From Agelas oroides (lineage: Eukaryota > Porifera > Demospongiae > Agelasida > Agelasidae): a DNA stretch of 64,000 nucleotides. The notes under the pieces are model-generated. The model was not told the origin of the DNA, did no database searches, and saw only the letters and a list, made by a program, of their open reading frames with translations. The stretch is taken from the NCBI GenBank assembly GCA_949130485.1, contig OX422185.1:14259011-14323010 (forward strand). The letters are read 5' to 3'. The translations under genes were made by a program, and so were the position numbers. This document shows positions 44,010 to 55,704 of the stretch, piece by piece (within the stretch, counting starts at the first letter, position 1; each line of letters begins with the position of its first letter).

Positions 44010-45640
44010 AGGCTTTAAATGCAGCTGCAGTGCATAAATTGCTGCCTATCATGGGGAAAGTGCGTGGTTGTTTCCCACTTGTGAAAGATCAGTTATTGTA
44101 GCGTATGGATTGGTGCATGGTCGCTTCACCAGTACTGCAGGCAAGCAGGTGTGTACAGTTTAATATGCCAGAAGCTCATAATGAAAAAACAAAGTGTACA
44201 CAAAAAACACAAAATGATGACACGCTTTCTCCACGGTATGCAGCCAATCTGTGGACTCAGGGGAGTTAAGGACTGGGTCCACATGAAAACAGCAAAAATG
44301 ATGCAGGATTTCAACTGCTATTGTAACTTAGATGTGAATCACAAACTCTTGCTTCTATTCATAATTAAAGTTGTTTACCTTTGTACATTACACAACAAGA
44401 TAATTGCCCCGCCCACTTCATTGTTTACATGTTGTGGCGGCCAACGCCCACCTGGTTCAGCAATATAAACGCTTAAATGCGGAATTTTTCCCGCGGATGA
44501 ATGCTGACCTTCTCATCGCCGTGATAAGGTATTCGGTTGGTACTCTTAGTACACCAGTTGGCAAATGAGTTCGACTTGTGCAACGGTCGTAAAGCCCTAA
44601 CTTCCTGTCAAAAACAGCTACATCCGGTCGCTATTAGCGACGATATCTCGGTGACGTTAGGTGGGTGACTCTTGCCAACTCGAATACAAGTACAAGTCAA
44701 CAGGGCAAGTATCTCACCTTTGACCAGACCTACATCCAACAGGTGGAAAAATTCCGCCTGGGCTTGCTTCCGGTTTTGTCTTCTCCCAGCCGGCCATTTC
44801 ACCGCGAAGAGGCATAATTACATTCTTGTCACATGATTTGCGCGTGAATGGGCAGTGGAGCCAATTTAAGGTATAAGAAGTGAGTTGGTACTTTGGCTTG
44901 CTGATGATGTAGCTAGCTTGGATCCACAACTAGCTAGTGAGATGAAAGCCAGACCCTCGTTTGCTGGCATGCATGACTGCTGATTGTGATCTCGGATATA
45001 GGAAGGGTATAGACGTCTAGTAGTCGCGCATACTAAGAGTCTCTGTAGCCTGACGGAGTCTAGTAGAAGTGAATTGCGCATGCAAAGCAACTCATGAGCT
45101 GTATATCTGTTAGATTTACTAGTGGGTCTCGGGGTTTTCAGCATCAACTTGGAGCCTTTGTGTAACAGATTGTGCAGTAGCTGGAGTTTGTTATTTATTA
45201 TTTAGTGCATATATAAAATCACAGCCACAGCCAGTCAAGCTGTCGTATGAAGCCCTTGTTACTGTTTGGAATAGGTGTTGAAGTTGCATTCAGTCTCACT
45301 GGTGTTGAAAGAGCCCCAGAGTGATGCTGTAGAACTGAAACCCTGGATGACAATCTCTGACCTTTACTGTAGATTAACTGTCAAGTTTATACATAGGCCT
45401 ATTCACTCAATGACTAATCCTTTAACATCTTCATGACTTACTGTTATGCTGTTTGCCAGTTTGAAGGCCTATATACTAAGCTACAATCTAGAAACCCTAA
45501 AAGAAGTTGCATTCCTTTCTCATGACTATCATATCAATGCTAACAAAACCACAACTGTGAATAATTACTTACAGCTGTGAATAATCTCATGACAGTTTTG
45601 ATAAGAGGCGTGCGCGGGCAAAAAAGTACCCAGTCCTTAA
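44010..45640. other. Intergenic stretch, no recognised gene
   Basis: Mixed composition, with a CpG-richer part at 44450-44830 that could be promoter-like. No supported ORF. Confidence 0.4.
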
Positions 45641-45724
45641 CTGCCCTGAGGACTATGATTCTTGGCTATGTTCACAAATACAAAGTGACTACATACCTTC
45701 CCCACAGTATGCAGCCAATACATG

Positions 45725-45964
45725 TGTGACAGTCCAGTGTAGAAATCGAAGATTAGTCCGCCACACATTTCGATCACATTGCCGCGTTCGAAGCGCCATA
45801 TTGCTGAATGTCCGTTAAGAACGGGGCTCATAGTGCTTTGTAGATGTGTGAATATCTGATGAGTCCACGAAGTGCGTATAACGGAAGTTCAGTGATAAGG
45901 CGCTTCAAACACGGCAATGCAATCAAAATATGCAACAGAATAATTTCTACACAGGACTGCCACA
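45725..45964. mobile_element. ~240-bp MITE, GTGRCAGTCC termini
   Basis: GTGACAGTCCAGTGTAGAAA at the left is inverted relative to TTTCTACACAGGACTGCCAC at the right. A truncated relative lies at 50028-50202 (GCATGAATATCTGATATGTC, then GGACTGCCAC). No clear target duplication is seen. Confidence 0.6.
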
Positions 45965-45969
45965 TGTAC

Positions 45970-47340
45970 TACTATTCGTTGCTACTTTCACAAATGTAAA
46001 AAGATCACGCACCACAGGGAAGCAAAGAAGGTAGGACATAGTTGACCTTTGCTATTGAAATACCTGGTGTCACCACTAATTGATACCTATATCTCAACAA
46101 GCCCGCTTGGCTTTTACTGAGAAAGGTCCCACTTTCAAATCAAGATTTAAAGCTTGGTCAACCCATAGTAAAGGCTTTTATCATGCAAGATCCAAGAGCA
46201 ATTGCTGATGACCTGACCCCAGCCATTTGAATCAGCAAAGGTCAACCACATGCTACCTCCTCTGCTTCCCCAAGGTAAGCAGGAGATCTGTGATACTACT
46301 GGCTATGTTCACAAGCATGAAAACCACACACATCCCTTGTGTGCAATTATTCCTAGCTAGGCACAGTTTCTTGAGTAATTTAAGAAAATGCAACACAGTA
46401 TACAGAAAAAATTGAACACGTACTTATGCCTAACTACAAACACCATTCTATTGACCAGGATTGAATATGGAAACCATTTAACATACTTGCTAGAAATGTG
46501 GGGGTGAGCCTGAGCAAGCAGCTACTATGGCTACACATGAATAGACTAAGCTTCACGCTGAAATCATGAGCTGAATTGCTAGCATTTATGAGTGCCATTT
46601 TATGCACTGGTCTTACCTGAAATGGTCTCAAACCGGCATGTATAATTTGTACAGTCTGCGAGCAGCCTGCCGTTGATGCTTCAACTTGAGCCGTCTCTGC
46701 TATGGTTGCCGACGCTGCACTCCGGCAGTAGCCCAGCAATATCCTTCACCTATTGAGGCTACCTATACAAAGTGCACGAGGACGTTCAATTTTCGGGAAA
46801 TATTTATGCGCATTTAAAATTTACGGTATATGGCCACAAGCAAACAAACAGACATACACATGCGTCTTGCAATGGAGTCCTGCTAGTGTGGGGCTCACTC
46901 AGGCTCGCCCCAAATAACAGTGACAAGCCAGTAGTGGGCCTTGCCAGTGGCCTGATTTACACAAGGCAAGCTATAAACCCTGAACAGAATTGTTGAAATG
47001 AAACAAAATGGAACGAAATGAAACTGAATGGAACCAGAAACCACACCTAAGGGTCAAGCCCAAAAAAGAGCTATATCCTGGAGTTGTAGGCTACAGACAT
47101 GAAGTGAGCCTTTCAGAACATGTCCTAAAGCTTCAGCTGACTTCCATAGGTCACTAGATTGGCTGCTAGCATTGTATAAACATGCTGCCATGAAAAGCTG
47201 GCTGCATTTTTCACATACACCATGGGCCGACCCAGTTAGACTCTACTTTAGTGGGCAATAAACTCTGCAGTTCTCACCAGCTAAGTGAAAGTATTTCTTG
47301 AATTTGGAGCAAACCCGCCTGTTCATGGAATAATTTTCTG
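45970..47340. other. Intergenic stretch with fragments of dispersed repeats
   Basis: 46965-47020 (GCAAGCTATAAACCC...GAAACAAAATGGAACG) is the inverse of 47738-47785 and 48126-48173. 46780-46830 is an AT-rich piece resembling the element at 23653. No gene recognised. Confidence 0.45.
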
Positions 47341-47361
47341 GCTCAGCTGTAGGGCAGCCCT

Positions 47362-47444
47362 TAGTCTTGTTCCCAGGCTGCACTTTTTGCTCATGCTTGG
47401 TGAAATTAAATGACAAATGTAGTTCAGGTCTAGGTGCAAGACTA
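47362..47444. mobile_element. 83-bp MULE-family micro-MITE
   Basis: TAGTCTTGTTCCCAGGCTGC at the left and AGGTCTAGGTGCAAGACTA at the right form imperfect inverted ends. Flanks GGCAGCCCT and GGTAACCAG match only partly, so this is an older copy or a chance edge. Confidence 0.5.
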
Positions 47445-47521
47445 GGTAACCAGTGCGGTTTACTGAAGGATTTGTTTGTAGCTCCTCAACAGTAGCAATG
47501 GCGACCATGCTGTTGTACACT

Positions 47522-47603
47522 TAGTCTTGTATCCAGACCCCCCTTCAACCCTCCAAGTGGTTAGGTTCTTTCCTCTTTGGAGGGGGGTCTGGGTTCGAGA
47601 CTA
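47522..47603. mobile_element. 82-bp MULE-family micro-MITE
   Basis: TAGTCTTGTATCCAGACCCC and GGGGTCTGGGTTCGAGACTA are inverted. Flanks TTGTACACT (47513-47521) and TTGTGCACT (47604-47612) match at 8 of 9. Confidence 0.85.
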
Positions 47604-47628
47604 TTGTGCACTGTGTTGGCAAAGCATG

Positions 47629-47787
47629 GGAAGAGATCAAAGAGATCTCAGAGTAAATTTTTTCGTGGTGGGAGCATGTCCCAGGTCCCCTAGCAATGCT
47701 GTGCCCACGTAACTTGCTCATCCTGGCTACGCCACTGTTCATTTCCATTTTGTTTCACCATTTCTGTTCCAGGTTTATAGCTTGCAT
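47629..47787 (+). mobile_element. hAT-MITE right end with flank, duplicated 389 bp downstream
   Basis: GATCTCAGAGTAAATTTTTT through GGCTACGCCACTG (ending 47737), then TTCATTTCCATTTTGTTTCA. The same string recurs 389 bases later at 48018-48173. This implies a local tandem duplication in addition to the MITE itself. Confidence 0.75.
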
Positions 47788-47828
47788 GGGAAAGGATGTA
47801 GGCATCATTTTCAGTTTCATTTCATTTC

Positions 47829-48125
47829 CAGTGGCATAGCTACACCTGGGCATACCCGGGCCTGTGCCCACGTTAAATTCACTGGTGCCCGGGTAAAAAA
47901 AAATGTGGAGAGCTAAGGTCAAAGATCAGTTATTAGTATGATTGTGCAATCACAAGTTTCAAGCAGACATGAAGCAAGCATACAGGTTAGTATGAAGAAT
48001 GGTAATTGTGGCCGAAAACAGCCTCAGAAGCGATCTCAGAGTAAATTTTTTCGTGGCGGGAGCATGTCCCAGGTCCCCTAGCAATGCCGTGTCCACGTAA
48101 GTTGCTCATCCTGGCTACGTCATTG
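47829..48125 (+). mobile_element. 297-bp hAT-like MITE with 8-bp TSD
   Basis: CAGTGGCATAGCTACACC at the left is inverted relative to CTGGCTACGTCATTG at the right. Flanks TTCATTTC (47821-47828) and TTAATTTC (48126-48133) match at 7 of 8. CAGTGGCGTAG-type ends with 8-bp duplications are typical of hAT elements. It contains the GCCTCAGAAGCGATCTCAGA module. Confidence 0.85.
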
Positions 48126-48179
48126 TTAATTTCCATTTTGTTTCACCATTTCTGTTCAAGGTTTATAGCTTGCCTTTGC

Positions 48180-48855
48180 ACAGATAGTAGTAACTAGGCT
48201 AGACTAAATAACTGATCACGGCTAGGTAAGCATTTTGTACTTGTGTTTGAAGCTGTACACCATAGCTTACTTGCAATTAAGTTATTATACGTGGGAATGC
48301 AATTAAACCTCAAATGCAGAAACAGATTAACTTCACGTGATGTCAACTTGCGAAGCAAGCGTCAGGGAAGTCAAACGAAGCTCTACAGAGTGTAACAAGG
48401 GACAAAAGCTTTCCAGGGTTATTCTGAATCTAGGTATATACATTCCTGAAGTTATATGTAACTGGTTTACGGAGGATGCTTACCTGCCACATGTTTCTCA
48501 TACCGTCTTTGGCTTTGCTCATTGATTAACAAGGCACAGCTTGAGATCTGTCTTGATATTTATGAAGCCCAAGAGATGCTGTACCTCCGTAGTTAGCACT
48601 GTGCTTCTGCTTATTGGTGTTGAGAAGAAAACGTGGCTAAGTCGTTTTCTCGATTGACAACCAGCCGGGCTGTTATCCCTCACTATGCTCCGCCCCTTGA
48701 AGGCTTCTAGACCAACCAACGTGTACTAGTAGGGGAAGCCCCATGCTATCACAGACCGGATAGAAAGCTTATAGCTATTTACCAGAGGAGGTTGGAAGCT
48801 AGTAATTAGTGATACACGCGAAGTAGCAATTAGTCTTACATGAATGATGTAATCA
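48180..48855. other. Intergenic stretch, no recognised gene
   Basis: ORFs of 62-66 codons only; nothing distinctive. Confidence 0.4.
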
Positions 48856-48859
48856 TACA

Positions 48860-49152
48860 GGCTGCCTATAGTGAAAGGTGAAATCGATTTACACAAACAG
48901 CTTTTGTATGTTTGGGACTAAACTCAGTAGATGCTGCCAGGTGAGCTCTAGATTGACCACTATAGCTCTTCCTTATACGCGAAGCATTTGAGTGTTTCCT
49001 TGGGAATTCCCACGCAAAATTTTGCGCGTCATAAAATGCCATAGCGGTCAATCTAGAGCTCACTTGACAGTATCTACTGAGCGAGTTTTGTTTCAAACAA
49101 GAGCTGTTTGTGTAAATGGATTTCATCTTTTGTATGGGCCTTTATGGCAGCC
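48860..49152. mobile_element. 293-bp MITE with ~110-bp inverted arms
   Basis: GGCTGCCTATAGTGAAAGGT, GATTTACACAAACAGCT and GAGCTCTAGATTGACC on the left pair with GGTCAATCTAGAGCTC, AGCTGTTTGTGTAAAT and GGCAGCC on the right. The short centre includes CACGCAAAATTTTGCGCGT, itself near-palindromic. The superfamily is undetermined because no target duplication is clear. Confidence 0.8.
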
Positions 49153-49159
49153 CATATGA

Positions 49160-50025
49160 TCACGTCATTCACACAGCACTAATTAGTTACCCCGCGCGAT
49201 CGCATATGTCGCAAATTACTAGCTTCCTAGCTCCTCTGGCTATTCGCCCTGGGCAGTGATATTGCTTAGCCGTATCTGTGATGCCAATTGGCATCTATCG
49301 TGTTTTGTGAGATATGTGCGTACACCAACTGGTGTCTACCTCGTATAATTGGTTAAATGGTACTCATTGGCACTGAGCTTCTAAGGACCGTTCCAACAGA
49401 CTCAATTTCTAAGTTATTTGAAGGTAATACTCCAGTCATATGTGGAATCTGGAAGCTATTTGCTCCCTGTATTCAGGACAAAGCTTTGCGTTCGTCAGCC
49501 CTTGGCAAAATTCACAATCACAAACTAGTACTGCCCCTTCCTGCCTTTCCCAAGAATGAAAAGTGTGGCCTACACTTTTACAACACTCAACAGGCAGGGG
49601 TATATCCCTTAATCTCAACAGGCTTTGTTACTTCACATATAGAGTAAGTGACCAATTGTCGGACTGACTAATATTCGGACACTTGTTTCAGGCAAACGAA
49701 ATGTTTTCTGTATTTTCATCTTGCGCCAGTTTGTAGACCTACTTGCGTACTATTTGCAATCCAAAGATGAACTTGCTGCGGTATCGCTTCACGGTACTAC
49801 AGGCTAACAAAATTAGCATCCGAAAACTGCAGATTTCGGACAATACGATCAATTTTCGGACATTGCTTATACATAAGCTGGAGAAAGCGTAGAGTTACCA
49901 AATTCAGTAGGCAGGTACTCCTATCCTTCCCCTCAAAGCTCCAAATTTTGGGTTCTGCTGCACTTTGCCGATGTAATAGCAAGACGTCATTCGCATGGGG
50001 AGGTGCCTACATGAGTACGAGGCTA
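49160..50025. other. Intergenic stretch with a 96-codon ORF
   Basis: 49357-49647 (+) is open for 96 codons but carries no motif I recognise. 49640-49870 has repeated ATTCGGACA/TTTCGGACA segments that could be the edges of a small DNA element. Confidence 0.35.
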
Positions 50026-50027
50026 AC

Positions 50028-50202
50028 TGCTAATCGAATATTATTCCATGTAACGCATGAATATCTGATATGTCTACGAAGCGTGTATGAGCCCCGCCCT
50101 TAGTGGAAGCTCAGCGCTATAGCGCGTCAAACTTGGTGATGCGCTCGAAATACGCGATGGAATAATATTCGATTTCTATTCGGGACTGCCACAATTATGT
50201 TT
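50028..50202. mobile_element. Truncated MITE related to 45725-45964
   Basis: The right end GGGACTGCCAC and the GAATATCTGATATGTCTACG segment match the 45725 element. The left terminus is missing or unrecognisable. Confidence 0.5.
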
Positions 50203-50306
50203 TTCTAATCCTTCATAGGAAAGAACACAACATGTGCATTGAAATAGCAAATCTGGCCTAGAGCTAAATCACAGGCAATCAACTTTCATCGCAGATGAAA
50301 TCTACC

Positions 50307-50938
50307 TACTGTACTACCTCTAATTTAACGGACACGAGAAAAATAATTATTATGGCTACATGTATTGTCCGCAATAATTAGAGTACACAAAGATAAGTGT
50401 CTGAGAAATTAGAATAGCGTACGGTAAATTAGAAGGTGTGTGTGCCGTTGCCACGTGTACCTGTACAGCTAGCTATAGTGTTAAGTCAAGTGACAAGTCG
50501 ACGAAGTCAGTAAGTGTTCAGGAAGCCAATGTCACAGCAATGGTTAACGGCATGCAGAGATACCTTGAACTTCCCATTTGTGAAGGAGAAGAGAAGGAGA
50601 ATGATCCAGCGCCCATCAAGGTCAAGAACCAATTGACAATTACGAGTTTTGCCATCGCAACAGCTCGATATAGCCAAGAGCACGATCACCTATCCAATCA
50701 TCGCCTGTCAAGCGGATAGCTAAAACACCGGCTATCGAACTTGAACTAAGCTAACTTGATACATTTGTGATCGTGATTGTACTGTAAGCTTCACGTTGTG
50801 ATCGCGTCTTGTCCGGAATAATTAGAGTACGACCAATTCAAGAAATTTTGAATGTACGGTACAATTAGAGGTCAAAAAATAATTCGCAAAGCTGTCCGAA
50901 TAATTAGAGACGTCCGTTAAATTAGAGGTAGTACGGTA
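50307..50938 (+). mobile_element. 632-bp pogo/Tc1-like element
   Basis: The 27-base inverted termini TACTGTACTACCTCTAATTT and AAATTAGAGGTAGTACGGTA begin and end with TA, the usual target. Internal GTCCGCAATAATTAGAGTAC and GTCCGGAATAATTAGAGTAC repeat the subterminal sequence. It contains a short ORF that looks like a transposase tail. Confidence 0.75.
50438..50719 (+). pseudogene. Possible pogo-like transposase C-terminal tail
   Basis: 93 codons inside the pogo-like element, ending about 220 bases before its right end. Residues 30-63 are acidic and polar (LPICEGEEKENDPAP). Q65-LTITSFA72 then resembles a PCNA-interacting peptide (Q-x-x-[ILM]-x-x-F-[FY]), with Ala in the last position. Pogo-type transposases are known to carry such a motif near the C terminus. 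The DDE core is absent. The reading as a transposase tail is an inference from position and this motif. Confidence 0.35.
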
Positions 50939-50944
50939 CTTTGG

Positions 50945-52050
50945 AGATAGGTTTATTTGGCTACCTAAGCCACTGAGAAAGGGTCTGGTACACAGATCTG
51001 TGGATGTATAAAATACAAATGCTTAAAGTACCGGTACCGGTACTATAAGATATTGCCAAGTGAATTTTACTAGCTATAGCGCTTGTACTAAACAGCTTGC
51101 TGACCAAATGATATAATTTTGTAGCTCTTTCAATGCTCTATCTACTGATATTAAAATTGAACTTTGGTATCAGCAGGTATCGTCCCAAAAATTCAATTTT
51201 CATTACCGGTACTTTAGACACAGCGCTTTACAAAATACAGTTTAGCTCCTACCCATGCATCCTTCTGGACAGAGAATGGTTTGGAAACAATATGGGACTC
51301 AGAAGAGAAAGACTTAGTGGATGATCAAATAAACTACTAATCTTTCATCAAGGCTGTGGCTGTTGAAACAGTGACTTTTTCAGACGCAAGAGAAAGGGCG
51401 CGACACAGTACCCCAGGGTGTGCTTGCTCTCTCAACTCACACAAGAACCAACCACACAGTGAGCTCACCTCCACCTCTATCCAGAACACCGGTTATCTAC
51501 ATTCTGACCCCATGATTCAAGTTGGTGTGTACCTGAGGAGCAATCAGAGATAGAAAAAGAGGTTGATGCTCCCCCCTCAGAAGTAGGGCGGGAATGTAGC
51601 TACCACAGACTGTATAAATTGGACATTTCTGTATCAAACTCTAAGGCTTGTATCATGAAAGAGTTAACTGAGACACAAATACTAGCTACTTCACTGAAAA
51701 GCTGGATGCATTAGCTTCATTTTGATACCCTTTTTAGGCAAAAAGCAGTGACAAACCAAAAGTATGCAACTGTTTCTCTTACCCTATCCACACGGAGCTG
51801 TAGGGAGGGTGCCATGGAAAAGAGTGCCCCGAACCACGGTGGTACTTTTTCCCTCAAAAATGAGTGCTCTTTCCGTCTCAGTGGTCATGCCTCACCAGCT
51901 CAGCGCAAACCCGACTCGAATTCGTCATGTCGCTCACCAGTTCCAGCCTTACAAAAACTTGGTAGAAACTGCTCGATTTATCCGCGCTTCATCTCAATGT
52001 TACAAGAGGACTTCCGCCTTGCAAATAAATTCCCGGAAGTATCTACGTTA
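50945..52050. other. Intergenic stretch, no recognised gene
   Basis: Includes GTACCGGTACCGGTAC at about 51030. Several ORFs of 63-129 codons overlap in different frames with no motif. Confidence 0.4.
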
Positions 52051-52058
52051 GCCGGACC

Positions 52059-52662
52059 TAGCCTCGTCCCCAGGCTCTCTCCTCAAAAACGGGGGGGGAG
52101 GAGAGAGCCTGGTAACATCCGCGGGAAAAGTTGTTGACTTCCGGTGCGTCATCATTCATGTGATCAACGTAGGACGCTCCCACTTTAGTAATAATTGTCA
52201 TGTGATTTAATAACCTCCCATGCAATGTCAGTACTATACCTTGGTAGCAGCGCAAGCTATTTACAATTTCGCTCCTCATCTTCGAGGCATCCGCAGCTCT
52301 GTTGAGTTCCGTGACGCACTTTGCACATGTAAACTCGGAGCAGCGAAGTATGGTGAGCGAGTCGCTCACGCAAACCAACTACAGCGAACTTCGATCTTGG
52401 ACTCTCTGGACTTGCGCCCCTTCCGCACATTCGAAAACTGTTTTTCACCAACCTTAGAGGTGTAGTCTACGCTACAAGTTCATTTTCGAGTTGACAATTT
52501 TTTGCTGAGTGGGCAAAATGTCACGTGTACACGTGGTTTCGTTCTGCAATATGATTGGTACCGCCAGAGCAAGGCGCCGGAAGTCAACAACATTTCCCGC
52601 GGATGTTACCAGGCTCTCTCCTCCCCCCTCGTTTTTGAGGAGAGAGCCTGGGGACGAGGCTA
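52059..52662. mobile_element. 604-bp MULE-family element with hairpin termini and perfect TSD
   Basis: About 90-bp inverted ends start TAGCCTCGTCCCCAGGCTCT. Inside each end, CCAGGCTCTCTCCTC pairs with GAGGAGAGAGCCTGG across a G-rich loop, so each TIR is itself a hairpin. Next comes GTAACATCCGCGGGAAA and GTTGTTGACTTCCGG on both sides. AGCCGGACC is duplicated exactly at 52050-52058 and 52663-52671. The interior ORF (52220-52465, 81 codons) is not recognisable. Confidence 0.93.
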
Positions 52663-52955
52663 AGCCGGACCACTGTAACGTACTGTCGTTAATGGCTTGT
52701 CATGCGTCTACATGGTAAAAACTTCACCTAAGAGATTACCAATTTGTTACTTCATCTCTGACTACACGTACATGTAATAAAAGGCTCTTCATCAAAAGGA
52801 CACAGAAGTAGAGTAGCTCAACGCTTACCATGACAGGTTATAGTAGCGACTTTGTACCACGCCATCTAATTCATGCCGCATACTGTACAAAATACGAAAA
52901 AGTTTGTTATGAAAAGATGATTACATACGTGGCAAAGCAGCCAGAATACTTACCA

Positions 52956-53090
52956 GACACGACAAATGATCATGGCATGCGAACATCTCAGTTGTTGATC
53001 TCGTGGCCGCGAAGCCCACTGCACCGTACTGCGCATGCTCAAGGGTGATGTTGCTGCACATGCGCAATGCTATACACCGCGAAATACGAG
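52956..53090 (-). promoter_or_regulatory. Possible minus-strand promoter and first exon
   Basis: A CpG-richer patch (52990-53095) contains ACTGCGCATGCTC and CACATGCGCAATG, similar to NRF1-type sites. On the minus strand an ATG at 52986 opens MFACHDHLSCL, followed by CTG|GTAAGTATT, a consensus 5' splice site. No downstream exon was identified. Weak evidence. Confidence 0.2.
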
Positions 53091-53099
53091 CGACAAGAC

Positions 53100-55370
53100 C
53101 GTTACATTTCTACTGACACTTGCAACAGCAACAAATTTTGCATTATTCTTCTTATGAAGATGAACAAGATAACATACTTTGTACTGGAGGCCTAGTCTAT
53201 AGGCATAGTTTCAATTCAAATTAGCCTGAGTCTAACCCCATTGAATGTTGCTAACTCCATTTGACTGCAATCTCCATCACTCAACCAAATGCAACTACCT
53301 AGTGATGTAAAATATATCATGCCCATTTATGTACACCCACTTACCTCATGCTATATAAATGATACCATTACATTCCACATGCTAACTACTGCTGATGCAC
53401 ATCTTCGCACTGAAATCATTTCAAGATCTGTAATCATCCAAGCCTCAAGCTTATCAGCTGGAAATCCTACTACAAGGGCTCATTTTCAATGTGTGCTCAG
53501 AACATATTCTCGTGGTGAGAAGTGTGGATTTCCAGCCTATAAAGTAGTGATTGTAAAACTTGAATGATTTTCAGTGCAGCAGAAGTCATGCAGTCCAATT
53601 GTTTATTATAGTAGTGAATACACATCTGCGTGCAGTACATTGCACTCTGAAAATTGTATGTCAAATAATCCTGTTTGAATTTGATAATGAACAGGTGTAT
53701 TATGTCTAAGTATAATAGTTTATTATGCATGCATGTATTCAGAGTGTCGTCACATGTTCTCAGAGTGTAGTCATCACACTAATGTCCAGTCTTGCTTCTT
53801 CAATATACATCTGCAAAGTTGTGCAGTCCACAGACATGACTGTAATTTGTATATAGACACCTCTTTGCTCTGGGGTGGAGTTCTGGTGAGCCCCAGGGGT
53901 GGTGCTTAGATTCATGTACCCATTTGGGCTCAATTACATGTTCCAGCTGCATTCTTTCAATTGTTCCTGCTGAACACCTCACAAGCAAACACAGCACAGC
54001 ATTCCAGAGGAGATTTCAATTCTTTGTTCTCACAGCTGGTTGCTTTGTGACAACTTCTGCCATCTTCACTTGGCATCTACATGTGACAGAAAAATTGTCA
54101 CAAATTTCATAGAGTTTTGAAGGTTGGGGTCTTCTGTAGCGGCAGCTTAAGATATAGTGTTATGACAATGCAACCATTCAACAAATTTGTATATTGTAGC
54201 TTGTAGATAGACAAGTCTCAATGCACTTCAAGTTTAGGTTAAGTATAGAGTTTTGTGTTATTGTATGGTGGATGGAAACTCCATACAAGTCAAACTTTGA
54301 TGAGTTTTAAATAAATTTTTAGCCATACCTTAGATACAAATAAGGTCTATTACTCGTGCATGTGTACAGTTGTACAGCTTCATGCACAGTATATGTGCAT
54401 ATTAACAACAACTACAACAACAGGTAGTAGTATATATAACAAGGTTACAATAACCAAACATCCTTATATGTACAGTTATGTGTTTAGTATACATGTAACT
54501 GTACCAAGGACTTTTAATTTGGTGGTATGGGACATCCCAAAGACAATGCTTCACCTACTTCTAACTACTCATAAACCAATTATTCTTGCCAATGCTAGCA
54601 TGGAGTTTGTGATCGGCAGTTGTGTATGAAGGATACCATGTCTTCAAAACACTGTGCTCACAGAATCACATAAATGTGAAAGTGGCAGTTCATATGCTAC
54701 AGCACATGTAGCTACAGGGGAAGACAGGTACTTAGCGACACGCTCCCGATATGTCCACTCTCTAAACTTTTCTAACCGTAAAGGGGAATGGTGTCCTATG
54801 AACACAGCTACTCGTGATGCAGATGCACCAAACACTACTTACAAAATTAGTAGTAAGGGACAAATAGTTGTTGAAATTTAACATCCAGCAATCAATCAGA
54901 TTTAATTCCCACCAGTATATCTGGTCATACAGTAATGCATGATACTAAGCTATGGTAGCATTATTATTTAATCTCTACTTCACCCTTTTTTTTGACAGTA
55001 AGAGGTGTGCAATAGTTTCTACATACTCAAGGAAGTTGTACGTAGATTCAATTTCTTATTGTACATTGCTAGGTGGCTGCTAAGATTATTAAATCTATAT
55101 ACAAACCCACAACTTCTGACCAATGCGAAACCATGTGAGAATGCAAGATATTGCACTATCCATTGATTGTACACTACCTGCCACTCGTGGATACGAATAC
55201 AAGTGTTGCGGGCATTCTTCAAATGTTTTCAAGGATATTCTCGGAGTAGGGATAATAAGCTGGAAGAGGGGGGATGAGGGATGCACAGAGTGGAGATTGC
55301 TGTGCACATTCCATGCAGCACAATAGGGGTCTGGGGCCATGCTCCCCTGGGAAAATATTGAAAATTTGAG
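53100..55370. other. Intergenic stretch, no recognised gene
   Basis: Short ORFs (for example 53289-53567 and 54360-54629, both +) are open for about 90 codons but lack motifs. A (ACAACT)-like patch lies at 54404-54424. Inverted hAT-MITE module at 55320-55385. Confidence 0.4.
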
Positions 55371-55380
55371 CTTCTGAGAT

Positions 55381-55538
55381 GTGTCCAAGGGTGTTAGCTA
55401 ACAACGTTTACTAACATGCTGTCCAAGCCAGGGAGAACTGGACTTTGTTCATCAATACCCATGAACAGAATCATTGTGCATGATTCTCATAATTCATTTC
55501 TATATAGCTACACCGAACTCTCGAGAACTAACGAAGAG
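55381..55538 (+). repeat. Dispersed repeat, mate at 59768-59920
   Basis: GTGTCCAAGGGTGTTAGCTA, GCTGTCCAAGCCAGGGAGAA, GAACAGAATCATTGTGCATG and CACCGAACTCTCGAGAA occur in order in both, in the same orientation and with few differences. Confidence 0.85.
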
Positions 55539-55704
55539 CATTCTACCAACGATGAAGCCTGCCACACTCAAAATTGGCAAACTTGAGAAAAGGACTAGGG
55601 CAACATACTTCTTGAACTGCATTCACCTAAATTCATCACAGGCGTCTCTCAGCATGTATTATAGGCGGCAGACTGAGGTCTCAGACAAGGTTATTAACGA
55701 GTCT

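Noticed and set aside
45855..45875. CTGATGAGTCCACGAAG, resembling a hammerhead ribozyme core
   Set aside because: Stem II would be too short, the GAAA box is incomplete, and the related copy at 50070 has CTGATATGTC. No flanking stems I and III were found.
47592..47603. GGGTTCGAGAC, resembling a tRNA B box
   Set aside because: It is the inverted terminus of the MULE-family micro-MITE. No A box or cloverleaf can be drawn around it.
54360..54881. Two consecutive ORFs of 89 and 75 codons that could be exons
   Set aside because: No convincing splice pair joins them and no protein motif is visible; composition matches surrounding intergenic sequence.
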